A stretch of DNA of 64,000 nucleotides from Vesta saturnalis (Eukaryota > Arthropoda > Insecta > Coleoptera > Lampyridae): assembly GCA_036346205.1 (NCBI GenBank), contig JARFJB010000762.1, positions 4,822,501 through 4,886,500 on the forward strand, written 5' to 3'. Shown here piece after piece: positions 48,734 to 59,000 of the stretch. A program made the translations under genes and the position numbers. Positions within the stretch are counted from its first letter, which is position 1. Each line of letters begins with the position of its first letter. A model generated the notes under the pieces. It did no database searches, was not told the DNA's origin, and saw nothing but the letters and a program-made list of their open reading frames with translations.

Positions 48734-50407
48734 TTATTGTTCCCGATCGATAATACGAATCAATTGGACGTGGGTAGTGCCACTCCAGTGCTCGGTAACT
48801 GCGAAAAGAAAAGATGGCCCGTAAATCTATTAGAACTACGGACAACGTAATACTGCTGTGTTTATTTTATTTAAGCTTGTATATCTATTACTGTATTGAC
48901 GAACAGATGGGAAGCACTTGTCTTTAGTTATATAATTTATATAATTTACTTATATAGTATTTTTAGTGTACCGTTGTTCTCTAAAGCTTTAGCATTCGAT
49001 ATGGCAACGGAGTGTTGTTTCACTATTGCTAATCACAAATTATGGTGGTATTATGACTAATAGGTAATTATGTACATAATTAAAGGTCTACCTAACGTTA
49101 ATGTATAATTTATAGTGGTTACAATGTTTGCTTTTATATGTATATATCCTGTTTCAATCTATTATAATAAATGAATTGTTTTTCGAACTGTCTGACTAAG
49201 ATTTTTTTATTGCACCGTTGTTACCTATACCAGCAAACACAGAAATCACGATGAGTATTATTTCTAAATCAGTTTTTATGTAGCTCTATCGTTGCACTAA
49301 TTTTTACCAGCAATTTACGAGAAATCTAACTACTTTTGTTCATGTACGTAAAACTTAATCATTTTAACGAAATTTTTCTATTACTCAAAGTTTGTATTTA
49401 CGTTATTAAGACAAATTTAAATGTCTTTATTTGGAAAATTGAGTAGTACTTAATTAGATGTGCTTAATGTAATGTTAACATAATTAGCGGAAAAGTCGTG
49501 CTTTTAGAATATCCTAAATCTATAATTTCATTTCTACGTTAAAAAATTTAAAAGAGGGGCTACCTAAACTACAGCACAATTTTTTTACAGTTGTTGGTGT
49601 TTCTCTTTTGTGATCTAAAATATGTTCTTGCAGTTGTATGGTAATATCTGCAATTAATCTTTTTCACAAATCATTGAGAAGGAATACATTTGACATTTCA
49701 CCGATCTAGGACATTAGAGCGCTGCCAAAAGGTCACTAGCCGTATAGATGAACGTACAAGAAGCGGCAGAATTACCTAGGCGCTACCCATGTGAGCGCGA
49801 AACTAAAACAGCGCAATTCAAATAGCCGCCAAATAGAAAGGGCTCACAAATACTTCTTGTGCAGACTTAAGGTAACAATTCGTCTCCTATTATACGGGAC
49901 AGTTCCTGTTTTAAACACATCATTTCGTATATGTAATTCTTTCAATAAATTACATAAATGTTTCGTATTCATAAAGAAGTGCCCTTTTGTCCCGTTTGAG
50001 ACGTTTCATTGTTTTGAAGGAATTAGTCTAAGTCTAGAAAGTATGAAAAAGGTAGCGCGATATCCAGATAAGATACAATAGGATGACATCAGAAGTTCTT
50101 CGATTTACGAGACTATTTTAGCACTTTTGTCGACTTAAATCAAGAGCGCGCGATCCCGTTTATGAGGCAATAATAGGTATTAAGTCTCGCGCAAAATGAA
50201 TTTGCTTACGACGATGTATTGTACGTGTAAAAACTAAATATACCGGGGCGTGTAATTAAATATGGTATAAATAGTTCGTTAGTTAAGGTTAAATGTTAAT
50301 AAATAACTTTTTAAATAAATAATCGTTATAGTGTAATGTGTATCTAGAACTGCAAAAAATCAAAAATACTAAACAGAAAATGTACATTTAATTTTTAATA
50401 ACATATA
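48734..50407. other. AT-rich stretch without recognisable features
   Basis: No motif-bearing frame, RNA gene or repeat recognised. Confidence 0.45.
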
Positions 50408-50497
50408 TTTTTTTTGTTATTAACAAAATGTTAAGAAAGCCCACCAGTATGACTAACACCCTTAGTGTTCAGAAGACGAGAATGCCATGGCGGACCA

Positions 50498-50540
50498 CCG
50501 CCCGACCGGTTTCGTCATTGTTGTGACTCATCAGGAGCGG
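50498..50540 (-). ncRNA. Hammerhead ribozyme, type I-like, core complete
   Basis: Read on the minus strand: stem I strand CCGCUC; core CUGAUGA; stem II GUCA-CAACAA-UGAC; core GAAA; stem III formed by the self-complementary CCGG closed by the core A-U; cleavage triplet GUC; stem I partner GGGCGG (six pairs, one G-U). Every invariant core position is present. The very short stem III without a proper loop is the form described in Penelope-like retroelements and animal retrozymes, where two copies are thought to pair for efficient cleavage. Predicted cleavage is between 50504 and 50503. Confidence 0.85.
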
Positions 50541-50598
50541 GTAGATCTGTGATGGAATATTTCGGCTCTGAACGTAAATAAGACGGTCACAGAAGAAA

Positions 50599-50806
50599 AC
50601 CAATGGTGAGAGTTAAGAGTATCGCCATCTATCCCTTGAGTGGGATCTCTGAAACTAGTACATATAGAATTATAAGCAAATTTATGTTTCTACTTTTCCT
50701 TCTTTTTGAGAAATATAAATTTTCTTTTATTATACTTCAATTTATACTAGTTTCAGAGATCCCGCTCAAGGGATAGATGGCTTTACTCTTAACTCTCACC
50801 AATTGT
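50599..50806. mobile_element. MITE with ~62 bp inverted arms
   Basis: GTGAGAGTTAAGAGTA and CATCTATCCCTTGAGTGGGA on the left are mirrored by TCCCGCTCAAGGGATAGATG and TACTCTTAACTCTCAC-like sequence on the right, with an 80 bp AT-rich loop. No coding potential. It sits between the left hammerhead arm and the SINE head. Confidence 0.75.
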
Positions 50807-50839
50807 TTTCTTTTGTGGTTTTTTGGTTCAGAACCGAGC

Positions 50840-51180
50840 TAGTAGAGTAGTGGTGACGGGACCTGATTAGCATTCGGGAGGTAATGGGTTCGATTCCCGT
50901 TAGCGTCAACCGTGTATGAGGTTTTCTCCATACATATGTAGCGGCATGGTCACTCCATATACGCACACCATGTGTGGCTACTTAGGCGAATGCTGGGGTA
51001 GTATTTTCCCCCTCAGAGCCCTACTTCCGTTCCTTCCGATCCCATCCTGGCCACACCCATCCTTAATCCCACCATTCATATACACGTAATGTATGTATGT
51101 ATGCAGAGAATCCATGATTGTGGCTGAAGGAGCTTGGAAAGCTCAAACAGCCCGCCCTTGCCCTTGGGGAGGGAATGAAA
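50840..51180 (+). mobile_element. tRNA-derived SINE
   Basis: An A-box-like TAGTAGAGTAGTGG (50840-50853) and a perfect B box GGTTCGATTCC (50887-50897), about 47 bases apart, form an internal RNA polymerase III promoter. The body continues (GAGGTTTTCTCC, GCGCACACCATG-like, CCACACCCATCC) with a short (ATGT)n tract at about 51088-51102 and then GATTGTGGCTGAAGG...AATGAAATACGTGACC. It runs without a clear tail straight into the right hammerhead arm. Confidence 0.75.
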
Positions 51181-51225
51181 TACGTGACCTTTCCTTTCTT
51201 TTCAGATATTCCATCACAGATCTAC

Positions 51226-51268
51226 CAGCTCCTGATGAGTCACAACAATGACGAATGTGGTCGGGCGG
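51226..51268 (+). ncRNA. Hammerhead ribozyme copy with damaged core
   Basis: This is the inverted partner of 50498-50540. CUGAUGA and stem II GUCA-CAACAA-UGAC are identical, but GAAA-CCGG has become GAAU-GUGG, which breaks the invariant last A and stem III. Stem I also has one mismatch (CAGCUC). The GUC-GGGCGG end is intact. It is probably inactive alone. Confidence 0.8.
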
Positions 51269-51350
51269 TGGTTTTCATGGCATTCTTGTCTTCTGAACAG
51301 TAAGAAGGCAGTCATACTGGTGGGCTTTCTTAACATTTTGTTAATAACAA

Positions 51351-52690
51351 AAAATTAATTGTTATACCTTCTTTTTGAGAAATATAAATTTCCTTTTATT
51401 ATATTTCTTTTAATTCCATAAAGTTTACTTTTGAACCTAATGTTCAGAATAAAACTTATAATAATTCACATTCAATAGAGATTTGAGAAGTGAATACACG
51501 TTTATTAAAAAGACAACCTCAGATAGTGATGTAAAGCGCTTAAAATGTTGTGTATAGTTTTCAATTGAACATACTGGAAAGGTGGATACTGTTCAATACA
51601 CATCGGCACTTATGGATAAAAAGGCAGATATTGATGCTTCTAGTAGTAGCAAAGTGTCGCCTTTTTTTCGTAAAGGCACATTTAAAAATAAAGAACAAAA
51701 GCTAGCTGCGATTGAATATTACTTGGCCATAGCACAAAGTGATCCACAGTCAGTCTTTTCGTTCTATGTATTGCACTAGTAACCTAAAAAAAGTTACTTG
51801 TATCAAAAATTTGCATGTGATAGAACAAAATCTGAAAGTATTGTCTGTAACATTTCACAAAAAGAACCTTTAAGCTGCATACAAAATGATCTTGCAATTT
51901 TTTAACAATCTATACCGATTGTTAAAATCAAAGGAACGTAAAAATTTGTCCTATACTCGTTAGATATTTTATTAAAGACAAGGGTGTTTAAGTAAAGCTT
52001 TTGGAAGTTTAAGATCTTCCAGGTGAAACTTCAAACACTATATCCTAATGTATTATTAAAACGGTTGACAAATACGAATTAACAACAAAAGTAAAGGCAA
52101 TGCTGCGCTGATAACAAATTGCAATTTTGGAGGAGCAGCAAGAGACGGCCAAAATAACGTCTTTCATAAAATTCAGTAATTAACTCAAAAGAACTTTAGT
52201 TGAGGTGAACTGGTCTGCTCATATCCTTACCACAACTGTATTCAAACATCAGCAGATTGCGTGCTTATTGACATCTAAGACATTATTGTGAAAATCTATA
52301 GCTATTTCTACATTTACACCGGTCGAGTTGAACAATTACACGAATGCTGTGAGTTTGTTAAAACGGCAATAGAACACGCACGATAAATAACCAAAAGTGC
52401 CAAGTAGCTCGCCGTTAGGTCGTGGATATTATTAAAATTTTGTAGACACGAAAATATGGTAATGTTTGATAGAGTAATGACCTTTACGCACCCTGTCTTG
52501 ATCCGGGTAAAATGTATGCAAACAAAAAGGGGTGCACTAGCATAAAACAAGGAAGAATACTTGAATCTACCGTTTTGTTCGCCACCAACGGTCCTCTGGG
52601 TTGAATCTAAAACGCAATGCTCCAAAAACTCCTCAATAAAGTTCTTATAATTCGGCGCTTCAAGGTTCAAATTTTTAATAAACTTAAGTA
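51351..52690. other. AT-rich stretch with an unrecognised reading frame
   Basis: The frame from 51582 to 51779 (DTVQYTSALMDKKADIDASS, then FFRKGTFKNKEQKLAAIEYY) looks protein-like and continues in pieces after the stop (SYLYQKFACDRTKSESIV), but I do not recognise it. The minus-strand frame 52314-52739 is open for 141 codons without a known motif. Both may be remnants of other transposons. Confidence 0.3.
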
Positions 52691-52699
52691 CAAATAGTT

Positions 52700-53979
52700 C
52701 ACTATTTTCAACAAAAATAACACCTTGTAACAGTAACAATCAGAGCGTTTTGTAAGATTGGTGGAGAAATCGCACAAAATGTGTCCATAGCAACTCGTCT
52801 TAGATCTTCGACATTATTGAATATGTGAACGTAAACATTTTCTTTCAGATAACCCCAAAGAAAAAATCTAATGGGGTTATATTTGGAGATCTTGTCGGCC
52901 ATGCAACTCAGCCTTGTGTACCAATCCACTGGTTGTCGAATTGTCGATGCTGATATTCCTGAACAACCCGCACTTAGTGAGTACCATCTCGCTGGAACCA
53001 ACACATCTGTCTTTCACCTAATGGTATACCGTTAAAAAAAACTTCAACATGTTGATGTAAAAGCTGAAGATATCTTTCAGCTGTTAAACTGCCTCATAAA
53101 TTATTGATGCCTTGATTCCCTTTTTAAATGAGGATTTTGAGCTGACCAGTAATGCGTGTTTTTTCGGTGAACTAAACCACTATTACAGAAACAACTTTCA
53201 TCTGCCCATATAATTTGATGTGGTAAATTTTCATTAAGACTGCCTAGTAAACCATTCGCAGAAGGTTCTCCTCCGTTTTATATCTCCTGGATGAAGGGCT
53301 TGGGTATTTCGGTATATATATGGCTTTCGAGCTGGTTTCTTGAACCAGGCGGAGAGCTTTAAATTATTACATAGCCTTTTAAAAACCACGTAACAAGGCT
53401 GTCTTCATTCTAGGTATTGCTTGAGGTACATTCGGTTAGCTTCTATAAAATTTCGTTGCGATAAAGTGTAACATGACATTATGTCAACCTTTTCACTATT
53501 ACTGAAACTTTCCATCAAAAATTTTCAGCACGAACACCAAGAGCGCTTGTGACGGATAGAATGAATGAAGTTTTATTTCTAAACATGTCATAATGTCACA
53601 GCCAGCTACGAAATTTTAATAGCAAAGCTAACTTTTCAGAATCAAATAAATGCGATATTAATAAAATGAAACGGCTTAAAGACACATTGTTGAAAAGAAG
53701 AAAAAATGCTATCAGAATTTAATACTAAGCCTGCCACGATCTATAAGAAAAAACAAACTTGAAGTTATACAAAAATCCTAGTGCCATATTTAGATTACTC
53801 TTGAAAAAGAAGCTTAATACTGTACTACTCTTAGGACTATATTTCAAATACCTACATCACGTGTCTTTATCCTATTAAATTAGGCCCATAACAAGGTAAC
53901 TTTTTTGTAATTTGACCAAAGTCGTAACTCTTCAAATAAGTGAGATCCCCATGCTGAACATTTTATCGTGAACACGCTG
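52700..53979 (-). mobile_element. mariner-like element relic
   Basis: The right edge reads, on the minus strand, TA-CAGCGTGTTCACGATAAAA (53979 inward), a typical start of insect mariner-like elements with CAGGGTGTTC-type ends. The transposase blocks follow on the same strand. The other end was not found. Confidence 0.65.
52745..53290 (-). pseudogene. mariner-like transposase, catalytic part
   Basis: Minus-strand blocks: IIWADESCFCNSGLVHRKNT with the first Asp (about 53200) and HYWSAQNPHLKRESRHQ; a decayed middle; QRDGTHY-like remains (WFQRDGT...) at about 52985; then DKISKYNPIRFFLWGYLKEN (52825-52885), the changed form of the usual S-P-D-L-N-P-x-D-F-F-L-W-G-x-L-K block; and NNVEDLRRVAMDTFCAISPP. 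Stops and shifts throughout. Confidence 0.8.
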
Positions 53980-54460
53980 TATATATAGATTATACTTGTA
54001 AATACTAATATTAATAGGTTTTTAAACTTAAGATTAATTCATTCCTTAACCTAAATTTAGTAGAACTTCTGGTCTGCAAGACTAAAGAATTTGAATATTA
54101 ATTCGATTTAGACTTTTCAAGATGCATTTTCCGGAGCAACTGCAAAAATGCATCGAATGAAGTTAGTAGCGCCCAGTGGTCACAGCCTTCACCAAAAAAT
54201 TCTTTGGTGGGTTAAAGAAAGCGACCCAGAGCAAACATACACCCCTAATACTAATGCTAGTCATGTCAATATGGTACGGGTCCAGCAACATTTCTGACAA
54301 TCCGCAGTAAGAAAACAATTAGCAGTGTACGAATACGATTTAAATGCTCGTCGCCTCGCTTATTGGTCGGTTTTAACGAAAGTCGTGGCTTGCTTATCAG
54401 CGAACTCCAGCACTTTGAGGATATATGTTTCGAATGCTATGGTGTTTACATACACAAGCA

Positions 54461-54461
<1 letters not shown>
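53980..54461. other. No feature recognised
   Basis: Non-repetitive sequence leading into the CA microsatellite. Confidence 0.45.
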
Positions 54462-54553
<92 letters not shown>

Positions 54554-54584
54554 AAACACACAAACACACAAACACACAAACACA

Positions 54585-54644
<60 letters not shown>

Positions 54645-54900
54645 AATACACAAATACACAAATACACAAATACACAAATACACAAATACACAAATACACA
54701 AATACACAAATACACAAATACAGAAATACACAAATACGCAAATACACACACACACACATGCACGCACGCACGCACGCGCCTACACGCACATGCGCGCGTA
54801 CGCCCGCACGCACCCACACACACACCCACGCACGAACGCACGCACGCGCACACGCACACATTCGCACACACACGCACACTCACGCACACTCACGCACACT
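54462..54900. repeat. Large compound CA microsatellite
   Basis: (CA)n runs are interrupted by regular AACACACA units (54540-54590), then by about ten ACACAAAT octamers (54640-54720), then by GCAC-rich variants (ACGCACGC, 54765-54895). All long open frames across it on both strands (His-Thr and Cys-Val repeats) are artefacts of the repeat. Confidence 0.97.
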
Positions 54901-55150
54901 ACCCGAATTAAATAAATTGTAATTTGTTCTTCTTCCACAAACTGTTAAATGGCTCAACCAGTTTAGGTCTAATTTCATACCTCCTCCTCTTCAGATGTTG
55001 ATGGACTATGAGAAATCGGAATTAAACCGGAAACTGCCTTCTCAGGAGAATGCTGTGTAATGCGTATTTAAATTATGAGGAGATACACACAATAGTTCTA
55101 AGTTTATTATAAGTTTTGTTATGAACGAATAAGTTCAAAGGTAAATATGT

Positions 55151-55330
55151 AATTAAAAATTGTTATTAATTTTGTCAAATACATAAATAAAAAGTTTACC
55201 TAGTAGGATTTGAACCTACGACCTGTACTTTGCTAGAGTACTCTAGCAAAGTACAGGTCGTAGGTTCAGATCCTACTAGAGGTAAACTTTTTATTTATGT
55301 ATTCAATAAAATTAATAATAATTTTTAATT
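55151..55330. repeat. Near-perfect 180 bp palindrome with tRNA-3'-half-like arms
   Basis: The centre of symmetry is between 55239 and 55240 (GCTAGAGT/ACTCTAGC) with no loop. Reading right from the centre on the + strand, the sequence can be drawn as the 3' half of a tRNA: anticodon stem GTACT/AGTAC (55238-55254) around loop CTAGCAA (anticodon AGC), variable AGGTC, T-stem GTAGG/CCTAC with loop TTCAGAT, and then TAGAGGTA. The left arm is its inverted copy. The arms continue outward as ACTTTTTATTTATGTATT and an AT-rich stretch ending in TTTTTAATT. A 13-base direct repeat AATAGTTCTAAGT flanks the region (55091-55103 and 55332-55344). Confidence 0.85.
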
Positions 55331-55819
55331 AAATAGTTCTAAGTATTAAATGGATTTCTTTCCTTTTATTCCTTCGCTAAATCTAAAATACTTAAGTAGA
55401 GGATGCTAGTTTTCATACAACAAAACAAATAGCATATGCGTGGCATCATCGAATTACATTATAACCATTCGTAGTGTGATATCAAACTTTAGACACTATC
55501 CATACAAGATAATTGAGTGAATAGTAAATATATAGTTATAGCGATACTAGTGCGTAGAATCACAATATCTAACAAATATTATGTGTGCAGAATTATTATT
55601 GTTTTTGCAGGTAAAATGATTCTGAAAGCAGGCCTTCGAAACACTAGTGCTGAAAAAATGTTTTCTGCACGCATTTTCAACACACGAGTTAATTCAGAAA
55701 CATCAGAGGGATTACCTGTTATTTTCTTGGAAACTTCAACTTTCCTTTTTACAGAATCATTTCATATATTTGTAAATATAATAAGCCATCCTCATATAAG
55801 CAAAACATTAAAATCATAT

Positions 55820-56040
55820 CATTAAAAACGTTTCATCAGGCGTTTCCTCCAAAAACGTGTTGATTTGTTCTCTTGTGAAAACCTGCGAGTTTTTCACCTT
55901 ATGTTCCACCGACTTACGTTTCAAGAACTATTGTAACCTGACAGATTTGGATATGTCAACATTATCTTGTAAAACCAACATACTCTTCAACATAAAGTAC
56001 GTTTATCACAGTGGCTTTAGTGTTTTTGTTCTTTCCATAA
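55820..56040 (-). pseudogene. Crypton-like tyrosine recombinase relic (core-binding part)
   Basis: On the minus strand: SLYSMLKSM-like YFMLKSMLVLQDNVDISKSV (about 55945-56005), FLKRKSVEHKVKNSQVFTRE (55870-55930) and QINTFLEETPDETFL (55825-55870). A-x-Y-S-M-L-K, N-V-D-I-S-K, F-L-K-R-K-S-V and F-T-x-E-x-I-x-x-F-L-x-x-A-P-D-E form the usual N-terminal series of insect Crypton-type (KIAA1958-like) recombinases. The catalytic Arg-His-Arg-Tyr part is not visible. The frame at 55962-56252 on the same strand is not recognisable and may be unrelated. Confidence 0.5.
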
Positions 56041-56289
56041 AGTAAGCAAGCAATACATTTTGGTATATTGCTTGACTCTCTTGTTACACCAAGCCAAGAA
56101 AATAGTCCGTTCATAATGCTGTTTTTATTTTTGGGGTAGCAATTCATGCGAAACCGCGTTACCCCATTCCTCAACGTATGGCGGGGTGCAATAAATTCTT
56201 CATCTTCAGTGTCGTCAAAATCCATCTTAATATCTAAGTTCTTCAAAGGCATATTCGCTGCACGACAAACTGTCCACTATTAAGTTGAC

Positions 56290-57100
56290 GATAGTAGAAT
56301 GGGTCCATTTGTCACCCACCACTATTAATCGGGTGATGCCACAATTAAAAGGGGTCACACTGCGCCAGGCTGCGCGTCCCGATTAGAGAACCTAAGGGAA
56401 GACCACGCACCCTGCTTTCTGATTGATGGCGGCAATTTTTGTTTTGGCGGTCATTGATTGGAGGGCTAACGTTTGATTTCTTTGTGTCGTCATCTAGTGG
56501 TGTATTTTGAAAACTAATGAATGTTTTCTGTAATAGAGGTTGATCGTGGCTCCAACTAGCGGTATATTTTAAAAAGTGAGTCCCTATAATTGTTATGGCG
56601 GGAAAACTTTGAAACAGTATTCTAATAATGGGGAACACGATTTCATCTCGAAAGACAGCTTTAGGGCCCCGGAACTTGCTCTCGTGCCATCCCCCATGTT
56701 CGGGCCCTTTTTTTACTATAGCGGGAAAACTTGAAATTTGAAATGGTATTCTAGTAACGGAGCCTAAATACTATTTCAGAAGACACCTATAGGGCTCTAT
56801 AACTAGTTCTCAGATCTTCGCTTCTCTGTCGGCTCCGGAAGTTGTTCTCAGGTCTTTAGTCCTTGTCGGCCCCACTGATTGTTTGTCATGTCATCTAGTT
56901 GTGTATTTTTAAAACTAATGAATGTTTTCTGTAATAAAGGTTGATTCACCTAGTAGAATGTTTTAAAAGTAGATTGTTATGACCGGAAATTTGAAATAGT
57001 ATTCTAATAATGGGGACCGCATACTATCTCATTAGACACCGTTAGTACTTTTAAACTTGTCACAGTCTTAGCCCCACTGGATTGTCTCACAATTTTGTTT
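56290..57100 (-). repeat. CTCF-motif repeat family, block 4
   Basis: About two units of the family in the same orientation as blocks 1 and 2. Paired sites: GTCATCTAGTGGTGTATTT (56490) with CCAACTAGCGGTATATTTT (56553), and GTCATCTAGTTGTGTATTT (56887) with CACCTAGTAG (56947). Subunits with GCGGGAAAACTT and TATTCTAATAATGGGG lie between. The left edge (CAGTGTGACCCC complement, AATTAAAAGGGG, GGGTCCATTTG) is the inverted counterpart of the right edge of block 5. Confidence 0.75.
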
Positions 57101-58514
57101 GTTTGTCAGCTATTAAAAAATTGTCTGTGATGGTAAAACTGGATCAAAAATTCATTTGAGTAGTGGTAAATGTGGAAGGTTAAAGGCCGTTATTTTCAAT
57201 TTACACTTTACATATTTTAATTACGTCTTGCAAAAATTTGATTCAAGTGAGTTTATTGGTGTAAATTAAATGTTTAAATTTCTAAATTTCAATGTTTTCA
57301 GGACTAAATGACTTGGAAAATTTTAACTATTTTATTAAGTGACTCATTTGCGAAGCTTACCATTGCATTATCATTGTGTAAGTATTTGATTTAGTTAACT
57401 TTTTTGTTCTAATTCTATATATCATGGCAGTAGCCTGATTATGACAATTTAATTGTCGAAACATGTCGCTTTAAGATCATATTTTTATAATTATCGTAAT
57501 AAAGAATTTCATGTGGAAGGTTTTGTGTATTTAATCCATACATTTTTAGGATTTTAGAATTGAATTTTAAGTATTTCCGTATATAAGATGTTGGTAGAAG
57601 CTGTTTTCAAATCAACAACGTAAACTTTCAAGTTTTTGTATCTAGGAGATATTGAAAGTATATGTAGATATTGGCAGCTAAAGCAAACTCAGCAAAGGAT
57701 CTTGCTAATTGTATAATTCTTAAAAACAAAATGGTATCCGTCTTAATAAGCTTAAAACGTTCACATTTTATAGGCTTTAACATGGCTCTTATGGGTATTT
57801 GGACTCAACCAATCAAAAACCTTAAATTGTTTTAATAAAGATTTCCTAATGCAGTTAAAAGGAAATTTTAAATAACTCCTTCATTAAAATCTATTTAATT
57901 ATGTGGATATTGTTAAAGGTGATATCTGTATTACACAAATAATACGCCTTCATTTAAACGTATTCAAATCAAAATCCATATGTTAAAGGTTATTATTAAT
58001 ATTACTTCTATCAATAAAATGTAATTAGATTTCGTGAGTTGTGGAAAGCCAAAATTAATGTCATACAGCGTTGCATCTTTTTTAATATCCTAAGATTTGC
58101 GTATATGTTTGATTGTTTGATTGCATAATCAAAATGGATAACTGACATATTCAACGTCTTACACCTGATTTTATAACCTCTGCCTAATTAAGGTTTTTTA
58201 ACGAATAATATCTGTAGTTTCCTTAATGGTGAAAGCGTATTATTTTGATTACATAACTGGAGCGTCCATACTTCACAATAAATTGTTCGTTCACCTTATA
58301 TAACCATGAAAATATTTTTTTAAGTATATCCCTGAATGCATTTAATATACGTAAACCGCACAATTACTTTTTGCATAACTAACTAATTAGCGGGTTTATG
58401 TAAAACTCATTAGGGATGTTTTACAGTTATTATTTAGTATTTAAAATCATCGTATATTTTGCTTTTATCTTGCTTATGTGATTAACTACACATTCATCGT
58501 AACACATGCAAATT

Positions 58515-58516
<2 letters not shown>
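57101..58516. other. AT-rich stretch, no gene recognised
   Basis: Apart from the hammerhead-like motif at 57432, I see no coding block or repeat. Confidence 0.45.
57432..57470 (+). ncRNA. Degenerate hammerhead-like motif
   Basis: AGC, then CUGAUUA (consensus CUGAUGA), a strong stem GACAA-UUUAA-UUGUC, GAAA, self-complementary CAUG, UC and GCU, which can pair with AGC as a short stem I. The architecture and the GAAACATGTC phrase are those of hammerheads in Penelope-like elements, but the G of CUGAUGA is replaced by U, which should abolish cleavage. No Penelope reverse transcriptase was seen nearby. Confidence 0.45.

Positions 58517-58561
<45 letters not shown>
58517..58561. repeat. (TA)n microsatellite at a LINE 3' end
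   Basis: Uninterrupted TA run directly adjoining the 3' end of the minus-strand LINE fragment; probably grew from the LINE tail. Confidence 0.97.
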
Positions 58562-58564
<3 letters not shown>

Positions 58565-59000
58565 ATAACTCGTCTTTATTACTACAAGGGATTAAAAACA
58601 CAAAATTTTACAAATATTCAAATGTAATAGTAAAAGGCGCAGTTCAGTGCGGTGGGATAAATCTCAACGCCTGTTTATACTCAACCTATAGAATCGGGTT
58701 CGTGGTTGTATGTTCAGCGATTCAGTACACAAATAACGATAAAACCAAGTGAAGTAGGTTGCTAGTATTTATAGAAAGGACTACTGACAAGTTCACGCAT
58801 TACAGCTCTTTCCCTTCCTTTTGGTAAAGTAAAAGTAGTTTTAGAAGCTTATTTCTGAATTTGTTTAGATTTAAAGACTTAAGGTGTAATGGAAGTTTGT
58901 TGTAGGCGTTAACAGTGCGAAAGAAAAAATAGCACTTAAAAAATGTAGTTTTATGAATTGAGGGGAATGTTAATAGGTTCCTAATGCATACTCATTATTT
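58562..59000 (-). pseudogene. LINE 3' end: RT C-terminus and 3'UTR
   Basis: The minus-strand frame ending at TAA (58800-58802) reads NLLTFPSIHKTTFFKCYFFF, then RTVNAYNKLPLHLKSLNLNK and FRNKLLKLLLLYQ (to about 58990). The phrase F-F-x-R-T-x-x-x-Y-N-x-L-P ... F-x-x-K-L-x-x-x-L is the usual end of CR1/Jockey-group reverse transcriptases. The 3' untranslated part ends in AATAAAGACGAGTTATTATT next to the TA tract. Only the 3' end was inserted or is left (5' truncation is normal for LINEs). Confidence 0.7.

Larger units (their letters stand above)
50408..51350. repeat. Nested inverted-repeat composite (hammerhead arms, MITE, SINE head)
   Basis: The outer arms (50408-50575 and about 51203-51350) are inverted copies: ACAAAATGTTAAGAAAGCCC on the left is mirrored by GGGCTTTCTTAACATTTTGT on the right. 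The match runs inward to GATGGAATAT / ATATTCCATC. Inside lie a second inverted pair (50599-50660 / 50743-50806) and a tRNA-derived SINE head (50840 onward). Each outer arm contains a hammerhead ribozyme motif, so the two motifs are on opposite strands. The inner loop sequence CTTCTTTTTGAGAAATATAA (50699-50718) is repeated directly after the composite (51369-51388). Confidence 0.88.

Noticed and set aside
46640..48770. An LTR retrotransposon with short LTRs at 46662 and 48715
   Set aside because: The direct repeat is only about 19 bp, no primer-binding site or polypurine tract is visible, and the protein is a LINE ORF1; a target duplication fits better.
54325..54922. Long open frames of His-Thr or Cys-Val repeats on both strands
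   Set aside because: They are translations of the CA microsatellite in several frames; no unique sequence or start context supports a gene.
55232..55280. A functional tRNA gene
   Set aside because: Only the 3' half can be drawn; the 5' half is the inverted copy of the same sequence, so no D-arm or acceptor partner exists.
55517..55825. 102-codon plus-strand frame
   Set aside because: Its 3' end is antisense to the edge of the Crypton-like relic and no domain is recognisable in it.
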